This document shows positions 36,366 to 47,550 of a DNA stretch of 64,000 nt, one piece after another. The DNA lies in NCBI RefSeq assembly GCF_003255815.1, contig NC_037670.1:54915809-54979808 (forward strand), given 5' to 3'. The notes below the pieces were generated by a model. It saw nothing but the letters and a program-made list of their open reading frames with translations, searched no databases and had not been told where the DNA came from. Each line of letters begins with the position of its first letter. Within the stretch, counting starts at the first letter, position 1. This DNA is from Theropithecus gelada. Lineage: Eukaryota > Chordata > Mammalia > Primates > Cercopithecidae. The position numbers and the translations under genes were made by a program.

Positions 36366-37650
36366 ATTCAGGTGCTGAGAAGAGGCATATGTCATAATCA
36401 CACCTGCAAAAAGGTCTAGGGATGAGATTAACAATCTTGCACATGTCCTAGTTCTTGGTAAGAGAGTCAACATCCCCTGTATTTTCTTTCTAAGTATACA
36501 AGTCACAATATTAACAGTGGATAGATTCGTGCATGAAAGCCTTGATCTCCCCTGTGGACTGCGTACCTGTAGCAGAGTCACAGCCTCACAGATGTGCTAA
36601 ATCTTGGTCCTGAGTCACTCATCATTCTGTGAATGGAATTTATGTAGGGGAGTCAGTTTCCCAACTTTCCACCACCTTCAGATGTGATATTCAGAACCCG
36701 AGCAATGAACTGTGTTGATAAAAGATGACAATCTTTACAATTGGCTGGGTATGTATACAAGTAACACAATCTGACCTGTGTGCTGGGCCCTGTTAAAAAC
36801 ACACTCTGTACCACCCAAGGGCTTTAGAATGTGGCAATCTGTTGGCCAGGTGCGGTGGCTCACACCTGTAATCCCAGCACTTTGGGAGGCCAAGGCAGGT
36901 AGATCACGAGGTCAGGAGTTCAAGATCAGCCTGGCCAAGATGGTGAAAGTCCATCTTACTAAAAATACAAAAATTAGCCGGGTGTGGTGGTGCACGCCTG
37001 TAGTCCCAACTACTCAGGAGGCTGAGGCAGAAGAATTGCTTGAACCCAGGAGGCAGTGGTTTCAGTGAGCTGAGATGACACCACTATACTCCAGCCTCTC
37101 GAGAGAGAGACTGTCTCGAAAAAATAGTAATAACAAAACAAAAAAATAAATTTGGTATGAGACCTTCATGCTGGTATGGACCCATGATTGTACCTGTGGA
37201 CCTAAGAGCAAGTAGAAGAGTTAACATTCCTTCAATTGGCTGGGTTCAGATATGAGAGTTCTCACCTACCTATGAGCTGGGTTTATAAATGAATCATCGT
37301 CTCAACTGCAGCAGGACGTTGATATATGACAATCACAATTTCAACTGTAGACCTCATACATGTGTGTAGTTTAGAACCTCACAAGTGGGCTCTTTCAATG
37401 TGTGAGGATGACAATCCTAACAGTTGGCAGGGTGTGCATAGAAAAAACAATCTCACCTGTGTGCTGGGCCCTGTAATTACACTATCTGTAACACTTGAGG
37501 GCTTTATAAGGTATGTGAGTGAATGGTAATTCTTTATGACCTTCATACAAAGAGGAGACCCAGAATTTTACCTATTACCCTAAGCCTAGCTACAAGAGAC
37601 AGTATCTCTCCTATTGGCTGACTCAAGTTACAATAGTTACTATTGCACCT
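36365..37650 (+). repeat. Satellite B block 9 (Alu inside)
   Basis: Landmarks in B order: 'cctgcaaaaaggtctaggg', 'ctgtattttctttctaag', 'ttacaattggctgggtatg', 'cctgtggacctaagagcaag', 'gaggagacccagaatttta', 'ctattggctgactcaag'. An Alu splits it at 36843-37147. Confidence 0.9.
36843..37147 (+). mobile_element. Alu in B block 9
   Basis: Plus-strand Alu 'ggccaggtgcggtggctcac' to an A-rich tail with 'aaaaaataaattt'. The host B sequence is split between 'gtggcaatctgt' and 'ggtatgagacc'. Confidence 0.93.
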
Positions 37651-37930
37651 TGATCTGGATCATAAAATATATCACAATATTCCCTGAGGGCAGGCACCAG
37701 GCAAGAGAGTCACATCACCTAGGTGCTCGGCCAGATATGCTACAATCCCTTCCTGAAAGCAGGGTACAAGCAGCAGAGTCAAATCATAAAAGTGCTGCGC
37801 CCAGCAATATGTCTCAATACCTTCTGTGGGCAGTGCCAAAGCAGGAGGATAGTCATATTACCAAGGTGCTGGGTCCAGTAATATGTCACAATCTCATTTG
37901 CAAGCTGGACTCAGGCAGGAGAGTCAAATC
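37650..37930 (+). repeat. Short satellite A array 11 (about four units)
   Basis: Only about four A units separate B blocks 9 and 10, the shortest A array between two B blocks. This shows that unit number between B blocks varies widely. Confidence 0.88.
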
Positions 37931-38058
37931 ACTCAGGTGCTGAGCAGAGGTGTATGTTAAAATCACACCTGCAGGAGGTCCAGGGACGAGACTACCAATC
38001 TCACACCTTTCCTGGTTCTTAGTATGAGAGTCACTGCTCACTGTAGGTTGGGTACAAG

Positions 38059-38570
38059 TGAAGTAAGAAATTAAGAAAATAACAAAATAATAGCATAAGT
38101 AATAATGGTAAAGATTATAGTAATAGACAAATAATAATAGCTCATAGAATGAATTGTTGTATTAACCAAGGCTGAAAAAAATTTACATAGCCCCCCACAA
38201 AGTTAAAGTTTAAAAAAAATATTAACTGCCTGTCCCAAAAAACATTAACCATATGTACGCTCCACATATTTTGTAGGGTCTATAAGCTAGTTCCTTTCTT
38301 AGCTGCAAGGTCACAAAACAAATAAGCATAAGCTACAAACCAAGTTTTCCCAAAGATGTAAGACATGCTGCAAAAATATCACAGCAGCCTTTGTTCTTGC
38401 TTCTGTAAGCCTGCTTCCTGCTTCACATAGTGCCCGCCTCAAAATACTTAAAAACAACTGAGTTCTTTGTTCGGGGCTCAGACTTTCAGGACACATGTCC
38501 ACTGAGCCAGTACACACCTTAAACACTTCCTGCCCTTCATTCAATCTCTCCGGTTCCTTAATTTCCCACA
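38059..38570 (-). mobile_element. Solo LTR-like element, about 512 bp, family not named
   Basis: TG...CA ended insert in B block 10: 'tgaagtaagaaattaag' at the left and 'ccttaatttcccaca' at the right, so the likely LTR orientation is minus. The flanks 'tacaag' and 'cataag' would be a decayed 6-bp duplication. A 92-codon minus-strand ORF (38311-38589) runs out of it into satellite and resembles nothing I know. I read it as accidental. Confidence 0.65.
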
Positions 38571-39093
38571 ACATAAGTACACAAGTCACAATCTCAGTGG
38601 TGGACTAGATATGTGTTTGGGAGTCTAAATTTCTCCTGCAGACTTTGTCTCCTCCATGGATTCACAACATCACGGGTGTGCTAAATCTTGGTCTGAAAGT
38701 CAGCAACCCACCTGTGGACTGAATCCACGTATGAGATTCAGCCACGTATGCAGTCAATTTTCCAACTTTCGACTGACTTTGGGTGTGAGATTCAGAATCT
38801 CAACAGTGGACTGTGTTCATGTAGAATGACAACAATCTTTACTGTCTGTTGAATGTACATCTAAATGTCACAATGTCACCTGTGTGCTGAGCTCAGCACT
38901 CAGCACTATTCAAGTGTTTCATACAGTATGCATGAGTCACAGTCTTCTTTGCAACCTTTGTGATGATATAGACAAATAATCATACCAATGGTTCTAAGCC
39001 TGGATATGCAAGTAAATATGTCTCCAATTGGATAGATCTAGATTGGAGAGTCCTCACCTGCCTGTGTGCTGGGTTTAGAAATGAGTCACCATT

Positions 39094-39386
39094 GGCCGGG
39101 CGCCTGTAATCCCAGCACTTTGGGAGGCAGAGGCGGGTGGATCACAAGGTCAGGAGTTCGAGACCAGCCTGGCCAACGTGGTGAAACGCCATCTCTACTA
39201 AAAATACAAAAATTAGCCAGGTGTGGTGACGCGCGCCGGTAGTCCCAGCTACTCAGGAGGCTGAGTCAGGAGAATGGCGTGAACCCAGGAGGCAGTGCTT
39301 ACAGTGAGCGGAGATCATGCCATTACACTCCAGCCTGGGCAACACAGCGAGACTCCATCTCAAAAAAAAAAAAGAAAAAGAAAAAG
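39094..39386 (+). mobile_element. Alu in B block 10 (first of a pair)
   Basis: Plus-strand Alu beginning 'ggccgggcgcctgtaatccc', with a small deletion that removes the 'ggtggctcac' box A region. The tail is 'aaaagaaaaagaaaaagaaa'. Preceded and followed by 'gaaatgagtcaccat'. Confidence 0.94.
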
Positions 39387-39402
39387 AAATGAGTCACCAT
39401 AC

Positions 39403-39702
39403 CCAGCCAGGCACGGTGGCTCACGCTGTAATCCCAGCACTTTGGGAGGCCGAGGTGGGTGGATCATGAGGTCAGGAGATGGAGACCATCTTGGCCAACA
39501 TAGTGAAACCCCGTCTCTACTAAAACACAAAAAATTAGCTGGGGGTGGTGGCACGTGCCTGTAATCCTAGCTACTTTGGAGGCTGAGGCAGGGGAATTGC
39601 TTGAACCCGGGAGGCGGAGGTTGTGGTGACTGAGATCGCGCCACTGCACTCCAGCCTGGGTGACAGAGCGAGACTCTGTCTCAAAAGAAAAGAGAAAAGG
39701 AA
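39403..39702 (+). mobile_element. Alu in B block 10 (second of a pair)
   Basis: Plus-strand Alu 'agccaggcacggtggctcac' to an 'aaaagaaaagagaaaagg' tail. Preceded by 'gaaatgagtcaccat' and followed by 'gaaatcagtcaccat'. The pair therefore shows three copies of one target word, as at 834-1453. Confidence 0.94.
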
Positions 39703-40089
39703 GAAATCAGTCACCATAACAAAGCAGTCTTCAGTTAAAATTGTTACTCTCTTGTGGCTGGATGTTCACATGTGACACTCACATTTCCAACTCTGGACTG
39801 CATCTATATTTTAGATTTGGGACCTCTCCAGTGGGTTTCATCAATGTGTTAGGGTGAGAATCCCAGTGGTTGGTGTGCATGTGAAAAGCACAATTTCATC
39901 TGTGCTTTGCACCTTTTGATGACACTGTGTGGACTACCGGAGGGCTTTATATTATATGCAAGACAGTGTGTGAAGAAGAGATTCAGAATGCTACCCAGTT
40001 TTTAAAGCCTACTTATGAAAGACAGTATCTCCTCTATTTGCCGGTTTGAGGTATGAGAGTCCTCATCACACCTGTCAAGTTTGCCAAGG

Positions 40090-41870
40090 TATATTCAAAA
40101 TCCCAACTGTCCACGGAGAGCCAACAGAAGAGTCACATCACCTCAGTGATAGGCCAGGGATGTGTCACAATCTTTCCAGAGGGCAGGGGTGAGGCAGGAG
40201 GGGTCACATTACCTGGGTGCTCAACCAGGGATATGTTACAATTTCCTCCTGAAAGCAAGTCACATGAAGCAGAGTCCCATCACCAGTGTGATTGGCTCAG
40301 GAGTATGTCACAATGCTCTCTGTTGGCAAGTCACAAGCAGGAGTGACACATACCTGGTTGCTGAGCCCAGTGATATGTGACAATTTTCCCTTTGGGCAGA
40401 GTGAAGGTAGAAAAGAAGAGTCACATCTCCCAGATGATTGACGCAAAATTATGTCACAGGGCAACTCTGAGCCAGGCCCAGGCAAGAGCCTCCAACTGCC
40501 TAGGTGTTAAGCTCAGCAGTACGTCACACTACCAAAAATTCTAAGTCCCAATCATAAGAGGAGAGTCACATTACCTAGGTGCTGGGTTCAGTGAAATGTA
40601 ACAATCCCTTTTGGCAGGACAAAAGCAAAGAGTCACATCATGTAGGTGATGAATAGAAAGATATATTATAATCCTGAGGGCAAATGGGGCTGTGCTGGAG
40701 GGCAAAATCACCTAGGTGCTGGACCCAGAAATACGTCACAGTACACAATATATGCACGGCCCATGCAGAATAGGAGAGTCATATTACCTAGGTGCTAGAT
40801 ATAGGCATATATCATAATATACCCTGAGTGAAGGCCCAGAAAATAGAGTCACATCACCTAGGTGACGGGCCCAGAGATATGTCACAATGCCCATTGTGGA
40901 TAGGGCTCAGAAAAAAAGAGGAGAGTCACATAACCTAAGGGCTGAGCCCACCTGTATTTCACAATCACCTCCGTGGGCAAGGGTCAGGAAAAAAAAAAAA
41001 ATTGTATCATTTAGGTGATGGGCTCAAAAATATGTCATAATTACTTCTTTGGGAAGAAATCAGAATAATTACATTTGTGTGCTGGTTCAGGCAATAAGTC
41101 ACTCTCCATCTCTGGTCATGGCTCAGGCAGGAGAAGAGCCAAATCACCTAGGTGCCGGGCCCAAAGATATGTCAAAATCTCTTTTATTAAAAAATCTCAG
41201 ATAAGAGTACAGTCACATCAAATAGTTGATGGGCCCAGAGATAAGTCACGATGTCTTCTGTGGGTAGGTTTTAGTAGGAAGACTTAACATAACCTTGGTT
41301 CTGGGCCCAGCAGTATGTTATAATGTCTTCTGAGAGCAAGGCCAAGTCAAAAAAGTAATGCCACCTTGAAGTTGGGCCCAGCATTATGTTACAATCTTTT
41401 CTACAGGCAGAACCTAAGAAGAGAAAACTTACATTAGCTAGGTGCTGGACTTAGCAATACATCAAAATCCCCCCTGTGAGCAGAGACCTGGCAAGAAGAG
41501 AGTCAAATCACCAGAATGATGAGTGCAGAGATATTTCACAATGCCCCCTGGACTTAAGGCAGGACTCAAGCAGGAGAGTTACATCACCTGGGTGTTGGAC
41601 CCAGCAATATGTCACAATAATCCATGTGGGCAGGGCACAGACAGGAGAGTCACAGAACCTGAGTGCAGAGATTAGTGATATGTTACAATGTGTTTTGGGG
41701 GCAGCCCCAAGGCAGGGGAGTAGGCTCACATTACCTGGGTGCAATTCCCAGCAACATGTCACAATGCCCCCTATCGGCAGCACCAAGGCAGACAAATGGA
41801 GTCACATTACTTAAATGCTAGGTCCAGTGATATCACAGTCCCATCTGTTGTCTGGTCCCAGGCAGAAGAG
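40090..41870 (+). repeat. Satellite A array 12
   Basis: About 24 forward A units without transposons. One unit at 40980-41000 contains an A-run of 14. Confidence 0.9.
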
Positions 41871-43195
41871 TCAAATCAGGTGATGGGCAGAGGCATATGT
41901 CACAGTTCCATCTGCACAAAGGTCCACAGATGAGATTAACACTCCCAGACACATCCCAGTTTTCAATACGAGAGTAAACACCACCTGTATGTTGAGACCA
42001 AGCACAGGAGTCACAGTGTCAGTAGTGAACTGTATCTGTGAATTAGTGCCTCAATTTTTTTGTGCAGACTGTTTTAGTGGACTCACAGGCTCACAAGTGT
42101 GCTGAATGTTGGTCTCAGGGACACCAACCCACCTATGGATGAAATCCATGCACGAGAGTCAATTTTCCAACTTCTGACTCTTTCTGGGTGTCAGATTCCA
42201 AACCTCAACAGGGGGCTGCATTCATGTGTGAGGATAACAGTCTTTACTGTTGGCTGGGTGTGCATACAAGTGTCACAATGTTGCCTCTGTGTGGGGCCAT
42301 GTTAAGACACCCTCTGGGCCGGGCGCGGTGGCTCAAGCCTGTAATCCCAGCACTTTGGGAGGCCGAGACGGGCGGATCACGAGGTCAGGAGATCGAGACC
42401 ATCCTGGCTGACACGGTGAAACCCCGTCTCTACTAAAAAATACAAAAAAACTAGCCGGGCGAGGTGGCGGGCGCCTGTAGTCCCAGCTACTCGGGAGGCT
42501 GAGGCAGGAGAATGGCATGAACCCGGGAGGCGGAGCTTGCAGTGAGCCAAGATCATGCCACTGCACTCCAGCCTGGGCAGCAGAGCGAGACTCTATCTCA
42601 AAAAAAAAAAAAAAAAAGACACCCTCTGTATTATCTGAGGGTTTTATATGGTATGCATGAGAGTTGGAAATCCACTGAGACCTTCTTGTTGGTATAGACC
42701 CATGTTTGAACCTGTAGCACTAAGCCCAAGTATGACAGTCAACATCTCTCCAATTGGTTGGGTCCAGATATGAGAGGTCTTGCCTGCCTATGATCTAGAA
42801 ATGAGTCACCATCCCAACTTTAGCCAGATGATTACATATGATAGTCACTATTCCAACTATGGACTGTGCCCAGGTGTAAGATTAAGGACCTCACCAGTGG
42901 GTTCTTTCCATGTTTAAAGGGTGACAATCCTAGCACTTGGTGGAGAGTGCATACAAAAACCACAGTCTCATATTTTTGCTGGGCTCTGTGATAACATTCT
43001 CTGCACCAAATGAAGGTTTTATACAACATGCAAAAGAGTGGTAATCCTCTATGACCTTAGTATAGAGAGAAGACCCAGAATCTTACCCATTTCCTTAAGG
43101 TTACCTAACATACATGGTATCACTCTTATTGGCTTGCTCAAGATACGACAGTCCTCATTGCATATGTGAGCTGGGCTAAGATGTGTTTCACAATC
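41870..43195 (+). repeat. Satellite B block 11 (young Alu inside)
   Basis: B order from 'ctgcacaaaggtccacag' through 'cctgtatgttgagaccaag', 'ttactgttggctgggtgtg', 'cctgtagcactaagccca' and 'gaagacccagaatctta' to 'cttattggcttgctcaag'. The Alu at 42317-42616 is its only insertion. Confidence 0.9.
42317..42616 (+). mobile_element. Young Alu, Old World monkey-like AluY
   Basis: Very well preserved: 'ggctcaagcctgtaatccc', 'gagacgggcggatcacgagg', 'ctagccgggcgaggtggcgg'. The target-site duplication 'agacaccctctg' is perfect (42305-42316 and 42617-42628) and the A-tail is 18 bases. This is the clearest lineage marker in the window. Confidence 0.92.
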
Positions 43196-44657
43196 CCATC
43201 CATGAGCATGGAGCAAGCAGAGAGACACATCGACTGCCTCTCTGCCAGGGATATGTCACAATCTTCCATGAAAGCATGGACCCAGCTGGAGAGTCCCATC
43301 ACCCAGGTGCCTGGCCAAAGATATGTTACGATACCCTTCTGAGAGCAGGGAACTGGCAAAAGAGTCAAATCCCCTGGGCACTGGGCCCAGCAATGTATTC
43401 CAGTGCTCCCTGTGGGCAAGGCCAAATGAGAAGAGACACATCACCTGGTTTGCTGGGCCCTGTGATATATTGCAATTTTCCATTTGGGCAGGGTGCAAGA
43501 AAAAGAGGGAAATCACAGCCCCAAAGTGAAAGATGCAGACATATGTCACAAGGGCTACTGTAGACAGGGCCCAGAAGTCTCTCATCCCTTGGGTGTTGAG
43601 CTCCGCAGTACGTCACAACACCCAAAATATGCAGGCTCCAGGCCAAAAAAAAAAAAAAAAAAAAGCACCAAGGTGCTGGATCCAGTGCTATGTCACAATT
43701 CTCTTTTTGGTTAGGGTCCAGGCAAATAAAGACAGTCACTTTGCCTAGGTGATAAATAAAAGGATATGTCATAACACCCCTTTGGGCAGGGCCCATATAG
43801 AAGAATCTTATTACCTAGCTGCTAGACTCAGCAATACATCACAATTTCACTCTGAGCAGAGCACTAGCAATAGAGGAGAGACACACCACTTAGGTGGTAG
43901 GTCAAGAGATATTTTACTATCTTTCTTTTGGGCAAAGCCCACATCAGAGAGGAGAGTTCTCATCAAATACTTGATGAACGCAGAGATATGTCACAAACCC
44001 CTAAGAATAAAACCCAGGCAGAAGAGCCACATCACCTGGGTGCTGGGTTCAGCAATATGTCACAACCAGGCAGGAAAGTCGCAATTACTTGGATGCTAGG
44101 TCCAGCAATATGTCACAATGTCCCTTGTGGACTAGGCCCAGGCAGGAGAAGAGTCACATCACCTAGGTACTGGACCAGGCAATTATGTCACAATCCTCCC
44201 AGAAAGCAGGGCAAAACAGGACAGTCAAATCACTTAGTTGCTGGGTCCAGTAATATATTGTAATATCTCCTGAGGGCAAGGCCCAGGCAGAAGAGGAGTT
44301 ACATCATGTAGGTACTGGGTCCCACCGTATGTCACATCTATTCTGTGGGCAGAATATAGGAAAAATGGAAGAGTCACATCAAAGGGGTGCTGGGCCAGTA
44401 ATAGTTCCAAATCTCTTCTGTGAGCAAAAACAAGGCAATAAAAGAGAATCACATCACCTGAGTGATAGGCATAGAGATAAGTCACAATGCCCCCTGTAGG
44501 CAGGTCTCAAAGAAGAGAGTTACATCCCCTGGGTGATAGACTTACCAATCTGTCACAATGCCTCTGTGGACAGGATCCTTGCAGGAAAGTCGCATTACCT
44601 GAATGTTGAACCCAGCGATATATCCCAGGCAAGACAGGAGAGTTAAATCACTTTGGT
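43195..44657 (+). repeat. Satellite A array 13
   Basis: About 20 forward A units. One unit carries an A-run of 20 at 43645-43664. The longest satellite ORF of the window (143 codons, minus strand, 43365-43796) lies here and consists of repetitive 25-residue segments. Confidence 0.9.
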
Positions 44658-44990
44658 TGGCCAGGCATGGTGGCTCACGCCTGTAATCCCAGCACTTTGG
44701 GAGGCCGAGGCAGGGAGGCCTATCCCATCACTCTAAGATGGGAGTTCAAGATCAGCCTGGAAAACACGGCAAAACCCCATCTCTACTAAAAATACAAAAC
44801 ATTAGCCAGGCATGGTGATGGGCACCTGTAATCCCAGCTACTCAGGAGGCTGAGACAGGAGAATTACTTGAACCTGGGAGGCAAAGGTGGCAGTGAGTTG
44901 AGATTGCACCACTGCACTCCAGCCTGGGCAACAAAGGGACACTACATTAAAAAAAAAAACAAAAAAACAAACAAAAAAAACACACACACA
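44658..44990 (+). mobile_element. Alu in the A array, with A/C-rich tail
   Basis: Plus-strand Alu 'tggccaggcatggtggctca' with a tail passing from A-run to 'aacaaacaaaa' and a short (CA)n. Satellite 'aaatcacttt' before, 'cacttaggtg' after. Confidence 0.94.
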
Positions 44991-45040
44991 CTTAGGTGTT
45001 GCATCTAGATGCATGTCACAATGTTACCAGTAGACAGGGT
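44991..45040 (+). repeat. Stub of a satellite A unit
   Basis: About 50 bp of an A unit ('ttaggtgttgcatctag', 'atgtcacaatgttacc') between the Alu and the DTD1 pseudogene. Confidence 0.85.
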
Positions 45041-45064
45041 TTTTTTTTTTTAAAAAAAAAAAAA
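45041..45064. repeat. T-run/A-run palindrome at the pseudogene 5' junction
   Basis: Eleven T followed directly by thirteen A form an uninterrupted self-complementary tract exactly between satellite and pseudogene. Confidence 0.9.
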
Positions 45065-46225
45065 GGCCCACCTGGCAATGCCCACAGAGCAGGCAGAAGG
45101 CTTGTACAATGGCTTCCTGGAGCAGCTGCATAAGATATACAGGCAAGTTTGGGGCCCACATGCAGGTGCACATTCAGAATCCAGGGCCTGTGACCATAGA
45201 CCTGGAATCATCAGCTCCCCGTGCTGCTACCTCTGACCCAAAGCAGCTGTCAAAGCTTGAAAAAGAGCAGCAGAGAAAAGAGCAGAGCTAAGGTACCTTC
45301 TGAATCAAGCCAGGAGAGAAACACACCCCAAAAAGAAAACTGCAGTGCCAGTAGCAGGGCTGAGGGCAGTCGGGCCTAGGGCAACATGTCCTCTGAATAA
45401 GAGCCATAGGATTGGGAGGCAGAGTTCAGTGTGTTATCACTGGGCAGAATTGGATCTTGAAAAATTCAAGATGGTAAGTACCCACACTGCTTTAAGAATT
45501 TGGAACTGAAACATAAAGAGGAAGACAGAAATAAGAAGTTGGGAACCCGAATAGCTCTGCAAAAAGCAGCAAAAGACCATTTTACCATTTTCTGTTGTTG
45601 CTGTGGTGGAATAAGGCATGGACACTGCCAGTGTTGGGGAGTCCCTGTGGTAGAAGGAGTACACTCATGCCTCCCCCACAGAAAGGCCGTATTGGTTTCT
45701 ACTGCGTCTTGGCTTGCTTTTGGAACAGGCTGGCCCAACATCATTTGTCATCAAACCCATTGTAGTTTATTCTGCTTGTCCATGGGGTAGTCTCCAACAG
45801 ACTCACGCTGTCCATGTTCTTTCTATCAGGGCCTGTGTTAAGGTGTCAAGATAGCAATCATCAGTAGGCTGGGCTCTGTGGCTCACGCCTGTAATCCCAG
45901 CACTTTGGGAGGCCAAGGCGGGCAGATCACCTGAGGTCAGGAGTTTGAGACCAGCCTGGCCAACATGGTGAAACTCCGTCTCTATTAAATACAAAAATTA
46001 GCCAGGCTGTGGTGGTGGGTGCCTGTAATCCCAGCTACTCAGAAGGCTGAGGTGTGAGAACTGCTTGAGCCCAGGAGGCGGAGGTTGCAGTGAGCTAAGA
46101 TCCTGCCACGGCACTCCAGCCTGGACGACAGAGGGAGACCCTATCTCAAACAAACAAACAAAGAAAAAGACAGCAATCATCAGTGATAATGTATTGTGAG
46201 ACCTTTGTATCTTGTAAATTCTTTT
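45065..46225 (+). pseudogene. DTD1: 5'-truncated processed pseudogene of DTD1 (D-aminoacyl-tRNA deacylase 1)
   Basis: DTD1 removes D-amino acids wrongly attached to tRNA. This intronless copy reads 'HLAMPTEQAEG' and 'FLEQLHKIY' from 45065, then after a deletion and frameshift 'GKFGAHMQVHIQN' and 'SDPKQLSKLEKEQQRKE' (45150-45285). A stop follows at 45289 where the parent continues. Beyond it the C-terminal codons are still recognisable with further shifts up to 'gagccatag' (about 45411). A 3'-UTR-like part continues to about 46225, ending near 'ttttttaaaaaataaat'. An Alu lies inside it (45867-46167). Only the last part of the gene is present. The match is from memory of the DTD1 C-terminus. 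Two or more frameshifts rule out a working enzyme. Confidence 0.88.
45867..46167 (+). mobile_element. Alu in the pseudogene 3' part
   Basis: Plus-strand Alu with a 'caaacaaacaaacaaag' tail. Target-site duplication 'agatagcaatcatcagt' (45849-45865) and 'agacagcaatcatcagt' (46168-46184), one mismatch. The pseudogene was therefore in place before this Alu. Confidence 0.95.
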
Positions 46226-46254
46226 TTAAAAAATAAATAATAATTAGACCCCAA

Positions 46255-47550
46255 ATCTCAACAAACCACAAAAAAAGGAAAAGTGACATTAATCTGATTG
46301 TCAGCTCAGCATTATGTCACAATGAGCTTAGAAAATAAGATCCAGGCAGAAGAGTCACATCACGTAGGGGGCTGACATCAGCAATCTGTCACAATCATTC
46401 CTGTGGCCAGGGCCCATGCAGGAGGGTTGTATTACCGGCATGCTGGGCCCAGTGACAGATCACAATTCCTTCTGTGGAAAGAAGCCAAGCGGTAGAGGAG
46501 AGTGACATCACACAGGTATTGGGTCAAGCAAATTCTCACAATACTCCCTGAGGAGGTCCCAGGTAGGAGGGTCACCTCATCCAGGTGAGAAAAGCAGAGA
46601 TATGTCACAATGCCTTCTGTTTATAGGGCTTAAATCAAGGCAGAGAGTCACATAACTTAGAAGCTGGGTTCAGCAATATGTTACAATTGCTTTATGGGGC
46701 AGGGTTCAGGCATGAGAAAAGGGTCACACCATTTAGGTGCTTGATCAAGCAGTATGTCACAATCCCCATCATGGACAGGGCCTAGGCAGAGAAGGAGAGT
46801 CACATCAACTAGGTGATGGTCCCAGAAACATGTCACAATGAGCCCTGTGAGCAGAGCGCAGGTCAGAGAAGAGTCATATCAAACAGTTAATGGGCCCAGA
46901 GATATGTTACAATGCCCTCTGTGGGTAGGGTCCAGAGAGGATACTTACATTCCCTTGAAGCTGGGACCACCAACATATCACAATGCCTTCTGGGGGCAGT
47001 GCCAAGGCAAAAGAGTAATATCACCGTGGTGCTGCAACCAGCAATATATCACAATCTTCTTTGCAGGCAGAATCTAGGAAGAAAAAAAGAGTCACATCAG
47101 CTAGGTGCTGAGTTCAGTGATATGTCACAATCACCTTTTAGAACACGGAATTGTCAGAAGAGAATTACATCACCTTGGTGATGTTTGCAGAGGTGTGTCA
47201 CAATGCCCTCTGCAGGCTGGGGCAAGGCAAAAGAGTTAAATCACCTGGGTTTTGGAGTCAGCAATATGTCACAATGGCCACTATGAGCAGGGCCCAGGAG
47301 TGGAGAGTTACATAATGTGGGTTATAGGTGTGGAGCCCAGTGATATGTCACAATGCCCCCTATAAGCAGTGCCAAGGCAGGAGGAGACAGTGACATCACC
47401 TGAGTTTAAGGACAAGCAATATATCATGTGCCCCCTTTAGACAGTGCCAAGGCAGGAGAAGAGAGTCACATTACCTAGTTGTGGGGTCTAGTGACATGTC
47501 ACAATCCCATAGGTGAGCTGTCTGAGGCAGAAAAGTCAAATAAGTCAAAG
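46255..47550 (+). repeat. Satellite A array 14 (last array)
   Basis: About 17 forward A units resume after the pseudogene ('agcattatgtcacaatgag', 'gtcacatcacgtagg') and run uninterrupted to the last B block. Confidence 0.9.

Larger units (their letters stand above)
37930..40090 (+). repeat. Satellite B block 10 (LTR and two Alus inside)
   Basis: B landmarks run from 'cctgcaggaggtccagggac' (37968) to 'ctctatttgccggtttgagg' (40031). The block is interrupted by an LTR (38059-38570) and two plus-strand Alus (39094-39386 and 39403-39702). Once these are removed it returns to the usual length. Confidence 0.9.

Noticed and set aside
38311..38589. 92-codon minus-strand ORF that at first looks like a real protein fragment
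   Set aside because: It lies almost entirely within a TG...CA-ended LTR-like insert and runs into satellite. No domain is recognised and no second exon or frame continuation is seen.
43365..43796. 143-codon minus-strand ORF (and the 137-codon plus-strand ORF at 30628)
   Set aside because: Both consist of repeating 25-residue segments dictated by the 75-bp satellite unit, and similar ORFs exist in all six frames. No sign of selection for coding.
45500..45790. 96-codon plus-strand ORF with a Cys-rich stretch downstream of the DTD1-like part
   Set aside because: It lies after the pseudogene stop in 3'-UTR-like sequence and overlaps equally long ORFs on the other strand. No recognised domain.
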